Source of the DNA: Laetiporus sulphureus 93-53
Lineage: Eukaryota; Basidiomycota; Agaricomycetes; Polyporales; Laetiporaceae
DNA: 64,000 nt
Reading direction: 5' to 3'
NCBI RefSeq assembly: GCF_001632365.1
Contig: NW_024468538.1
Location: forward strand, 278,943 to 342,942
Shown: positions 24,417-35,000 of the stretch, piece by piece
How positions within the stretch are numbered: the stretch's first letter is position 1
Layout of the letters: every line of letters begins with the position of its first letter
Position numbers and translations under genes: made by a program
Notes under the pieces: generated by a model
Seen by the model: the letters and a program-made list of their open reading frames with translations, nothing else
The model's database searches: none
What the model was told of the DNA's origin: nothing

Positions 24417-25553
24417 TTACGTGTCGACGCTCAGTGCCTCCGGAAGCGTCTTTTCGCAGGGGCCCAGAAAGACGAAGTCACTCTGGTCGTCCCCTCTACT
24501 ACGGTCAAGGTTGAATATAGCTACTTTACCTCCATGCTCCTTCACCTCGTACGCCAATCCAGCAGCAGGATAGACCTGACATCCGTCGATGCCGAGTCAA
24601 CAATCAACAATCTCATAAGCTATCTTCGCGATACGTACCGTTGAAGATGTGCCCACGACAAGACACAAATCTGTCTTCTCCACCAGCTCGTAAATCTTCT
24701 TCATATGGTGTGGGACCTCCTCGAACCACACCACGCCCGGACGAGCGAGTGCGCCGCACTTCCGACAGCGCGGGAGCTCCGAAGGCGGAATGTCAGGCTC
24801 TATGACGCCCTTTTCCACCAGCTCCTCGGTGCCGGCGAGCGCGGGACAGATCGGCGAGTCGAAGTTGGCTTCGCGATGCTGGCAGTCATATGCTGTGCAG
24901 ACGACATCGAAGAGCCTACCGTGCATCTCCAGCATCACTGGTTGGATAGCATCCTCTGGGATCGGGATACCTAGGGCGCTAGAGGCGGCGTTCAATGCCC
25001 TTTGACTGAGTCCGTCCACGTTTTGAGTGATCAGAGTGAAGGTGGAACTGGGAGCAATCCGATCTCTCACTGAAGGGAAGGAAAATCGCGCGAGAGCATC
25101 ATGAGCAGCATTGGGCTGAGCCTTGAGGGCTCTGAATACCGTGGATAAGCAGGTGACATCGACAAGAATGCTCAGGGCCGTAAGGCAACATACTTCTCGC
25201 GTCGATAGTGGTAGAATTGCCAGACTCGCGACGGATTGTCGGGAAAGGCAGTGGGCGTGGCCAGACTCATCGCGTCGTACTTGCGCCACATGCCTCCGGC
25301 ACCTCGGAAAGTCGGGATTCCTATTGATTGGTAAATGCGCGTGATCTCTGTACAATGGATGTTGTGGTACCTGAGGCAGACGATAGCCCCGCTCCAGCGA
25401 CTGCCATGATGTGTTTCGAGGACCTCAGGACCCTTTTGAACGCTAGCATGTCGTCGGAAGGCGTTACGCCGATCTCTTCAGAAGCCGTCTAGCACAATAG
25501 AAATATCAGAACGGTGCCGCAAAACACGTTGAAGATGGGCTTACGACTTCCAT
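24417..25553 (-). CDS. Class III sirtuin (SIRT5-like NAD-dependent protein deacylase)
   Basis: This enzyme would remove acyl groups, probably succinyl or malonyl, from lysines using NAD. Five exons give about 295 residues. A tiny first exon MEV (25553-25545) joins [14 protein letters not shown]. Next come [15 protein letters not shown] (NAD-binding loop), [15 protein letters not shown] and LEMHGRLF with the catalytic histidine. Zinc ligands are CTAYDC and [20 protein letters not shown] follows a final splice, and the protein ends LSVDT at 24417. The Tyr and Arg of FYHYRRE match the pair that gives human SIRT5 its preference for acidic acyl groups. No clear mitochondrial presequence is visible. 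The nearest plus-strand gene, IDH, is divergent, 577 bp away. Confidence 0.88.
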
Positions 25554-26130
25554 GCAGTCTCGTCCGCGCTGATACTCGGTAGGAGGTCGCCCTTGACTCA
25601 CCTAGCACAATGCTGTGCGAATGGGAACGGGACTCGACGGCGTGGTCCGCGCCACGAGTTGATCATATCACGTGCACTCTCCACTCGCGAGCTCGTCGTG
25701 CTTGACGATGAGCTCGCCACCAGCATGCGGCCGTGTGTTTCACCTTCATTCTGTATCGCTTGTAGCGTATAACCCTTTGCCCGATTAGATTCTTCTCGAT
25801 GTGATTCAGCTTCCCAGCTCTATGTGAAGACACAGCTTTCTCACCTGAGTCTACTCCCCCTAACAGTGAGGCTAGAACAGGCAGCGAGAACACCTCGCTC
25901 GCTGTCACGAGAAGCTGCATGCGTGTGTGGCTGCGAGAAAAAAACGGAGTTGTGCTGACAAGCATATCGACGATTCGAAGGCGAGAGTGTTCTCACCTAC
26001 ACGCCATCGGCCGACGAGCGCAAGTCCGAGTATATAGCAACAGGCTACAAAGGTAGCCGGTTCCTAGCGCTTTCAACCCGAGCATCAACTCCGCAATTAT
26101 CATTATCAAACCGGCGCACCGTCGTCCGCG
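25554..26130. promoter_or_regulatory. Shared divergent promoter region between sirtuin and IDH genes
   Basis: The two genes point away from each other with 577 bp between their start codons. No coding sequence is supported inside. It presumably holds both promoters; no single element stands out. Confidence 0.35.
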
Positions 26131-28099
26131 ATGAGTGCGATGTGGTCGCGTTCCGTCGCATATACAAGGCTCGTGTCGAGGCCTTCCTTTTCTCCCCCAG
26201 TACTCCTTTATCGAGGGTTCGCCACCAGTCTATCCAGAATGCGTGAGTGGCCTCTCTCTGCACTTCTGGGCAACTACTGACGACTACGCTCTGAAATATG
26301 TCTACTTTCCGTCTCTGGGGTAATGCGGGGCTCCGGACTGGTTTATTCGCTTGAACATATGGATGGCGGACGTCGTGGCGCCTTGTTGGGATTCGCACGA
26401 CGTCGAATGCAGAGCATAAAGTTGTCGTCAAAAATCCCGTCGTCGAGCTCGATGGCGACGAGATGACCAGGATTATCTGGAAGAAAATTAGGGAGGAGGT
26501 GAGTTTCGTCCTCGTCCTGCACTCGATTTCGTGCTCAAACTCGCTTTCGTCGTTCAGCTCATCCTCCCTTATCTTCAACTAGACATCAAATACTATGATT
26601 TGGGTCTGGAGCACCGTGATGCTGTACGTAGTCAATCGATGTCGAGCTCCTTGCGCCTTCATTGTTCCTCTCCGTAGACTGACGACAAAGTCACGACTGA
26701 CTCAGCTGAAGCCATCCTGAAGTACAAGGTCGGCATTAAGTGCGCGACGATCACGCCGGACGAGGCTCGTGTGAAGGAGTTCAACCTCAAGTACATGTGG
26801 AAGAGCCCGAACGGGACCATCAGGAACATTCTCGGTGGCACCGTTTTCCGCGAACCCATCATCCTCAAGCGGATTCCCAAGCCCATTCCAGGGTGGAAAA
26901 ATCCAATTATCATCGGACGACATGCGTTCGGTGACCAGGTGCGTCCGCTCTGCATGTGCGAGTAAAAAGTGCGTTGACGAGGGTTGGTACTTTAGTACAA
27001 GTCAACGGACTTCGTCGCGCCTGGTCCGGGCAAGCTGCAGCTTGTATTCAGGCCAGTGGATGGCAGTGAGCCGACCGTCCTTGATGTGTACGATTTCAAA
27101 GGCAAGGGTGTCGCGATGGCCATGTACAACACTGATGAGGTGAGAATAGAGTTGACAAGCACAGGACTCTTGTCTGACGCGTATTCTCGTGACAGTCAAT
27201 TACTGGCTTCGCGCACGCATCGTTCAAGATGGCGCTGTCGAAGAAGCTCCCCTTGGTATGTTCCTCGTCCACGCCCACTACACAGCAGGAATGCTCCAAC
27301 TGGTTTGTCTGTAGTTCCTGTCCACGAAGAACACCATCTTAAAGAAGTACGATGGACGCTTCAAGGACATTTTCCAAGAGGTGTACGAAACGTACGCATC
27401 ATTTTTCTTGCGTATGTGAGCGCTTGTTGTTCACTCTCGTGCAGCACATACAAGAAGCAGTTCGAGGAGGCTGGCATCTACTACGAGCACCGCCTTATCG
27501 ATGACATGGTTGCGCAAGTGATCAAGTCATCAGGCGGTTTCGTCTGGGCGTGCAAGAACTATGACGGCGACGTTCAGTCGGATATCCTTGCCCAGGGCTT
27601 CGGCAGCTTGGGCATGATGACCAGTGAGCTTATCACGCCTGACGGCCAGATTATTGAGAGCGAGGCCGCGCACGGTGAGTAGTCCTTCCTTCTACCTCCC
27701 TAGTTAGAACGCTCAACGCTCGTAGGTACCGTGACGCGCCACTATCGCGAGTGGCAGAAAGGCAACGAGACGTCTACGAACCCGGTTGCGTCGATCTTCG
27801 CCTGGACGCGTGGCCTGCTCCACCGCGCGAAGCTGGACGGCAACAAGGAGCTACGCCTGTTCTGCCAGGATCTCGAGGCGGCATGCGTGGAAGTCATTGA
27901 TGACGATGGCATCATGACCAAGGACCTCGCGCTTGCGATTCATGGAAAGAACATGAAGCGCGAGCACTGGGTTGTCACGGACAAGTACATGGACGCTGTC
28001 AATGTGAGTATCTCTCTGCCCTCGCGGATATGTGAGAAGGCGCTGACATCTTTACAGGAGAAGCTCAAGAAGAAGTTAGCGGCACGTCGGGCGCTCTGA
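26131..28099 (+). CDS. Isocitrate dehydrogenase [NADP], probably mitochondrial
   Basis: The enzyme oxidises isocitrate to 2-oxoglutarate and makes NADPH. Exon 1 (26131-26242) encodes an Arg/Ser-rich, acid-free leader ([20 protein letters not shown]), typical of mitochondrial import. The splice to 26413 gives [20 protein letters not shown]. Family blocks follow in order: [45 protein letters not shown] (substrate loop with the serine-equivalent region), [26 protein letters not shown] (metal-binding Asp) and the NADP-binding [17 protein letters not shown]. It ends AARRAL and TGA at 28099. About 450 residues with roughly eight introns; all key residues I could see are present. A second in-frame ATG at 26140 could also be used. 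Confidence 0.95.
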
Positions 28100-29714
28100 C
28101 TCGCACGGATGTAGATTGGTTGTCCCCATGAACGCTGAACTCTCGGGGAGCATCGTGGTGCTCGATTTAGTGTATACCATCTATGTATCGATCGTAACGC
28201 TGCTATATACTATCTACACAGCAAGCGTAGCACCTAAGAGCAGGCGTATCTTCATTTTCTGGCACGTGCTTCTCATTGATGCTGGTCCAATGTGGCCACC
28301 GGCACTAGGCTCATAAATCAGCCTTCGTACGGGAAGACAGTCGTTCCTTATACTCAGCACCGGCACCAGCACCAGCCAAAACTTGGAGTTCGCATTAGTA
28401 TGTCGAAACCAGTCATCTGGTTTTCTGCCCTCGTTTCAAGAGTTTGCACTGATCGACGAATGACTGCACAACCTCCAACGCCTGAGCGGCTGCCTTTGAT
28501 CTTCACCTTTATGCTGCTTCTGGTCGGGCAGCACACAACGAAGCGTCTATATTCGCACTTCTCCATCTCACCTCGGAATCGTGGACAGAAATACGGAATG
28601 CGAACGATACGTTGCAGACGCTATTGCCGCTGCAGCATTGCGAGGCGAATCCGAACTGACAACTGCCGCTTGGACTACAAGCGACCCCAGGTTCGTTATT
28701 CACGTCGAACAGAACGGCATCGTTGACCCGAGCGTCGTGGACCATCTCAGGTCAGTCTAGGCAAACCAAGATCATGAATCAATATAAGCCCTCTAGCGAT
28801 CTCCGTGAAAGAATTTAAGACAATGTGTCGCGTCTCATGGCATGGGTATCTCTGGGTATCTCCAGTCTGTCTTGTGATCCATGCTACCTATTCTTTGAAG
28901 CTTATCATCGGACTATGCCTGATAAAGAGATATTGCAACCCAAGGGGACGCATGGGAGACTCAGACCGAAGGCCGAATGGAAGAGGCGCATTAAAACCGA
29001 GCGAGGTATGGTAGGGTATGGTGGGAGCATTAAGGCACCACGCGAGGTTCATAGACCAAAGGGCGCATTACGCTCCTTCGGACCTTCTCTAATCCAAGAT
29101 GATAGAGATTAGGTCAGTATAATCCGTTCTCAGCCACCGCAGTGTCTGAGCATTGCAACGATGCAGAGTTATCAATCGATGGATCGTCAGATGAAGCGCT
29201 CGTTAAAGTAGGTACGCAAGGACACCGACAGATGACCGCACTCATCTGTGACTGTCAACGAGTTGTTGATGTCTGCATCATGTGTAGCGCGTAGTCCATC
29301 AGCTATGTCTCACGAGTCGCTCTGCCAGCCGGGAAGCGAAGTTCGGGAAGCCGCATCTGGCCGAGCAGAAGTCCGTAATACGGATTCTTCTGCGATACGG
29401 ACTCCGTATCGCATGCGCATTCTAGTCCCAGATTTGTATTAGGCGGAATCGGTCACAATGCTCGCGAAAAGAAATCTCAGGACATGGTCATTTTCGAATC
29501 CAAACTTGCTTCTACTATAGCCGGTCTTCGTGCGTAGCAGGGGAGATAAAACTCGAACATATGAAAATGGCGAAGAATGGTACAGCATATTACAATATGA
29601 TTATGCTACGGATATTTAACGTCGGCAACAGGTGAGGGGCATTAAGAAAACGACTTCCGATGCTCAGGCTGAGATCTGTTATTTGTGTGAGTAGATGGCA
29701 TTGAGGTCCGAGTC
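28100..29714. other. Intergenic region, no supported gene
   Basis: Several short frames exist (for example 28,292-28,726 +) but they lack composition or splice support. A sharp dyad lies at 29,391-29,413 and is listed separately. Otherwise nothing is recognised. Confidence 0.4.
29391..29413. repeat. Perfect 23-bp palindrome
   Basis: Two 11-base arms, TGCGATACGGA and TCCGTATCGCA, are exact reverse complements around one central base at 29402. A smaller dyad, CCGTAATACGG, lies just upstream at 29373-29383 and shares the CCGTA/TACGG core. It could be a binding site for a dimeric regulator, or chance. Confidence 0.55.
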
Positions 29715-30749
29715 CTAATCATGCCTACTCACCAGAACGCGACGTACGAACTTCAATAAAGCATCCACAACCTCATCCTTATGCTCGTAGAAGGGCATAT
29801 GGCCACCGTTCTCAATCGTGTATAGGTCCAAGTTATTAAAGTATGGACTCATCCCATTAATGACAACATGATTATTGACCTGCTTGTCAGCGCCGCCGCT
29901 AAGGATCAACATCGGCATTCCCTGGCGCCCGGCCTCAAATAGTCCGGATGGGTCTTGTGTGCGCGTGAGGATGAGTTTAGTGACTTCCGGAGGCTGCAGG
30001 ACAGCCTGGCCGATCAGTGCTGCCTTCAGGTTAAAATCGACTTCCTCTGGACGAGTAAACATCGTGTCCATGAAGGCGACCTTCATACTATTGTATTGTG
30101 TTGTGTCGTCGTTGACCGTGATCGGCGGAAGGAGGCTGAGGACCTCGGGTTTGCCGACTTGGTATAGCATTGGTCCAAGATAGGGCAAGGCTGTCATGAA
30201 CACTAGCCCGGCGAAGGGCTTCGGGCCAAGCTTCGCACAGATATCAGTAGCGACGGTACCTATGGAGAGTTTCAGGGACAAACGTTGGTGAGTTTGTTCT
30301 TCCACTTACAACCATAGCTCCTGCGTTCATGACAATTATAAGCTCGCAGATAACAATTGCCATCAGTTGTGACTCCAGCGACGTACCATCCAACATATAT
30401 CGGGGTTTTTAGGTTAAAGGCACGGACGACAGTAGCATAGTCGTCGGCGAACAGCGAAGAGATGTACCCCTCTGGTTTCACAGGCTTCCCGCTCCTCCCA
30501 TGGCCACGCATGTCAAAACGGACCTGACAGGTGTTGGCCGATTAGTTTTCAGGGCTAGCAAACACACCTCACCATATACACGTCCTCTAGCAATCGTTTG
30601 TCAAAGAACAGGCGATCTAATGCTGCTGCGGAGAGATTGAATCCGTGGACGAGGACCATGCTCGGCTTGCTGGGGTCTCCAATAGCCTCTGCATAGATTG
30701 GGTTTCCATCACTGGACCGGACGATCTTGACGATAGGTGAGGGAGCCAT
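29715..30749 (-). CDS. Alpha/beta hydrolase fold protein (epoxide-hydrolase/esterase-like)
   Basis: The start at 30749 gives MAPSPIVKIVRSSDGNPIYA, then MVLVHGFNLSA (oxyanion loop), a splice to VRFDMRGHGRSGKP and IYVGW. The nucleophile serine lies on an 11-nt exon (30320-30310) between two introns; joining gives VGWSYGCTVATDI, a normal GxSxG elbow. The likely acid is in MLILSGGADKQV and the catalytic histidine in ENGGHMPFYEHKDEV. About 285 residues. The last codons are uncertain: the frame ends RRVLVSRHD with a stop at 29715, but a GTGAGT lies inside, so a further small 3' exon is possible. Substrate is unknown. No neighbouring gene suggests a pathway. Confidence 0.82.
30310..30320 (-). other. 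11-nt microexon carrying the catalytic serine
   Basis: On the minus strand a CAG acceptor (30323-30321) is followed by GAGCTATGGTT and then a strong GTAAGT donor (from 30309). The upstream exon ends TG at 30387 and the downstream exon begins GT at 30259. Only this small exon restores the frame and gives W-S-Y-G-C. Confidence 0.75.
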
Positions 30750-32030
30750 GGTGGTGAGGTGTAAGGTGAGCCTGGCAGCCCTACAGGCCCTAATAGCAGG
30801 TGATACCCATCAGAGAAATTGTCCAGAAGTCGGAAATACAGCTCCGCTAGGCGACGACAAGGATTTGCGCCCGAGACAATGTTATACATATAATTGGAGT
30901 TACGCGCGTCCGCTTAGCAATTTGGCAACGGCTGATGATTGATGGATTGTGTCAAATGGTGCAGACAAATCATCTCGTGCCAGCTATTCGCATCACTTTC
31001 ATCGGACCAATCCTTCAAACTGTGGAATACGCGGCGACGGCTTCCAAGTGAGCGCCGCCCTGGCTGACGTGGCCTTGCTCCTTGGAATCATCGGGTGCGG
31101 AAGTCACTACGTAAGTTGATCGTGAGCAATACTGGATGACCGATAGCTCAGGGTATTTGCAGGGCTCCCGGCTGGGATGTGAAGCGATGATCCGCGTGAT
31201 GAAAATCATATGGTCTACATAGCATGATCGAGTGAGCCAGAACTGTAACACATTTGTATTATACCTCGACGTTCCATGCAGCTGGTCATCTTCATGCCGA
31301 TTAGGGTCCTGCGGCTTGGCTTGATAGTTCATTCAGCGATATCAATTGGGTTGAGCACATTTGCACATACCTTGTCAGGGTTATGGTGGTGCTATGACCG
31401 AAAAGATCGAGACCTACAATGCAAGATCAAGAACTCATGGAGAGCATAGAACATGTGTCCTCGCGACCGCCTTAGCTCAATAATGCGGCGTCAGAAGCTT
31501 CGTCATCGGAAGTTCACTACTCAATTGATGCAAACTTCTCGGGCGTTCTATGGCACATGCAGCCCTGGAGTTCGAACTGAACATCCATATGACGAATTTT
31601 GATAACTCGGGTCCTAGAAGGGATGAGCACGGACTATCTTCGGAAGAAAGTTCAGCTTTACCTCAAAATGCAATGCACGAATGTCATTGCCAAAGTTGCA
31701 GGGCAGGCTATCATCGTAGTTTGCGGGGTCAGAAGCCGCCTTGCGAGTCGCTCCATACACTAGTACTGTACGTACGACATACCTATACCATGTCAAAGGC
31801 ACCTACGGCATCGTAATGCACGAGTTGCAGTCATACACAATAGTATTGTTCGTGGCTGTATAGGTACGGTCATTGGCGTGTCAACTAACGAGACACTCCA
31901 CTAGGCATAACAGTCCATCTCCGCATGAGAAGCTAAGCGACATTGTCCGCCGGATACACAAAAAAAACAAGAACAAGTACAGGTGCAAGTAATCTATACG
32001 GTGTGTAACTGAAGGTAAGCAATCGTCCAA
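30750..32030. other. Intergenic region, no supported gene
   Basis: Contains the promoter side of the hydrolase and the 3' end of the glucan synthase. An A-rich run lies near 31,961. No coding frame is convincing. Confidence 0.45.
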
Positions 32031-35000
32031 TCAGACCCGCTGGCAGACACTGCAATTGACTCGCAGCGTTTCGCGGAAAGCGAGAGCTAGCAAATAGATG
32101 TGGACATGAGCAAGATTATCAGTGTGATGTACAAGGACAGCGACTACTCACGAACAGCAATCAGAGCTGCAATAATAGCAACCGCTAGCACGTATAGAGT
32201 GCCATATTGAATCACAATCCACCGTCTCTGGCGCTTCTGCTTGATAGAGTACAGAGGAGCACGTATTTGCTTTGACGGAAGGAACCAGACTGGAGATGTC
32301 ATCGGTCACAGTCAGAATATGGAACGCAGGAAGGACGACTCACAGAGCATGGTGGAGTGCAGTTGATCAATGTAGGGTATCAAGACAGGGGGCGTCAAGA
32401 TGAGAAGAAGGAAATGTCCGGTCAAGAAGTCTGAACTCCAGAGCGACAACTCGATAATTTTGACGATGAACTCCCGCGCTGGTTGCGAGATGGCATGCGC
32501 GCCCAGGCCGCGGCCATACCACTTCCCGGTCCACCACGCACGGTTCGTCTCATCGTGCTTAAACTCTCGAGACAGGAAGACCGAGATGAGAACCTTGTTG
32601 ATTGCCCGCTGAATGTAGATGACGGCAATGAGACCGAGCACGGCATGCGCGACGTTCCACGATTCCAGGAACCACTGGACACCGAACTCATTAATGCAAC
32701 ATCAGATAAGCATTCCAGTGCAACGTACCAGGAACTCGAAGAATCCGATCATGCCGACGACACCCAATGAGTGCGCAATGAAAGCCATGGTAGCACCGAA
32801 CTTCGGGAACGGCGTATCAAGGAATGGCCCAAGGAAGAGGGACACCATGAAAAGCACCAGCAGTATAGCAGCATTCCAGACAATCGGTCCTAGAGAGATG
32901 ATCGCGATACGGATCAGGGGACTCGGAGGCTGTACGCCGTTGACCTTGAAGGACTTGACGAACATGTACGCAACGACCATCAGGATGGCCATAATGATAG
33001 GGAAGACAATCTCAGAGAAAATGACCGCTCGCCAGCCTGCCCTTGGAACGTCGCCTGAGAGCTTCTCGGAGGGGTGGCCCAGCTTCTTCTTCTTGTACCC
33101 AGTAATCATCGTGCGAGATAAGCGGCAGTAGCCAATCCAGGAGTTTTGATGCACGCGGGAGTTACCACGGTTCATCCAGCGCAGGAACTCCCTATAAGGC
33201 CGTCAGCTGCAATGTTGGAATGCTAAGAACGGCATCCCTACCTATAGTCGACGATGAAATCCGCAGCGGAAAACTGATGGGGGTTGAAGAGGAAAGGCGA
33301 GATACACAGTGCGAGGACAGTAACCCAGAAATAGACCACCCAGCCGGTGAACAGCGTAATAGTCACGTACAGCAACATGACCAGCAATCTCATACCGAGA
33401 TAGATACTGGGACCCGCGAACCGCGAGTACAAAATGCTGAACTTTTGCCTCGCCGTTGCAAATCCACGACCAGTGGCGATGTAGCGGGCACCACCAAAGG
33501 TGAGATTACTTGCAATCGAATGAGAGGAGATCCGGGTTGAGAACACCTCGAATGCAGGCGAGAGCGAGGCGAATTGCTTCCCGAGACGCAGGATAGCCTT
33601 CGCAGTGCCGCGTTCAACCAGTTCTAGCACGTAAATTAGCAGTGCATTCCTCTTCGTTGAAAACACACTAACCTTGCAAGAACAGAGGCAAGTACGCAAT
33701 CAGGAAGACCAAAAATATGCTAATAATGCAACGATTGATCCATTGGAATACTGGACTAAGGTTGTAACAACCCGCTGGGCTGAGCAGCTGGCCGGCCGAA
33801 TTGTACTTGCAAATCGCTAACTGGCCCCTAAGAGATCCCAAATAGACCACTGTACGCCCAAGCAATTAGTGACTGTTCGTCTGTGTCAAGTGCACTGTAC
33901 TCACTGGTCGTGATGAATACTTGCACAGAGAGAATGACAAGCATGTTGTGGATATGAAAGCCAGGATGACCATAGTAGAAAGTGAGAAAGCGGTCAATGG
34001 GAAGCTGAGTACCAAGGTAGTAGTACTCGCGACTGAGCATCTGCTCGCCCATACCAGTACCAATCTTGGTCTGGAAGTTGAGAATAGTCCCAAAACCAAG
34101 ATCACGTCCTTTGCCGCACTGGAAGTATTCCGTGTGCTTGATACGACCACCGCGGCCGAATGCGTTCATACCAGCGTAGATATCCTCGTTGAGGTGCAGA
34201 CCCTTTTGAGCCTTCGATACGCCACCACGAGTTGTCATGTAGATGGCGTTGAGGAAGTCGGGGTGACCGTAATGGAGTTTGCCGCCGATCCATGCCAAAG
34301 AACGCGCTGTCAAGGTACCGAACGTCTGCTCCTTGCCTGCCGCCAAATCACCGAGGATACCGATGTTCTCAGAAAAGATGTACTCGCGGGCGCCGACGAT
34401 CGCAACTGGGTTCTTCTTGAACTCCTTGTGGCCCCACTGAGCGTAAGGACTCTGGGTTGACACGGAGTACTCCTCAAACTCGCCGAGGATATTGCGGATC
34501 TTCAAGCATTCCTCCAGGTAGTTATCTTGGTTGGCATCAATAAGCTGCAGGTACTCGCCACGGTAGAAGATGATCGCGTGGTTCTGGTTATCAGACTTCC
34601 CATCACCGAGGATAGGGTTACCGGGGAGCTCGATGCGGAACTTGGGCTTACGATGGCCGGTCTCGGGGATAAATTCGGAGTGTCCATCAATCAGCGCAGA
34701 GAACAACCGAACTTCGCCACCTTCCTTGCGAGGAGCCTCTTCTTCGAGATATGCAATCTGAAGATCAGGATATGCACGAAGAAGGAACTCTGCATTCTCC
34801 TGCTCCTCGCGGTTGAACTTCGAGTACCGCTGCATGGATACGACGAACTTGAACTTGCGACGGGCCATGCGCTCAAGCTCGCGCTCCAGTTTGTCTGTGT
34901 TGCCGCCGAAGAGTTGTACAACTTCTGGGTTCTCGACACGATAGAGAAGCTTGATCGCCTTCGCGTAGTTCATCATACCAGAGACCGTGCGGTAAAGCGT

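Noticed and set aside
28292..28726. Plus-strand frame of 144 codons
   Set aside because: Very Arg-rich in an unstructured way, with competing frames on both strands and no family resemblance.
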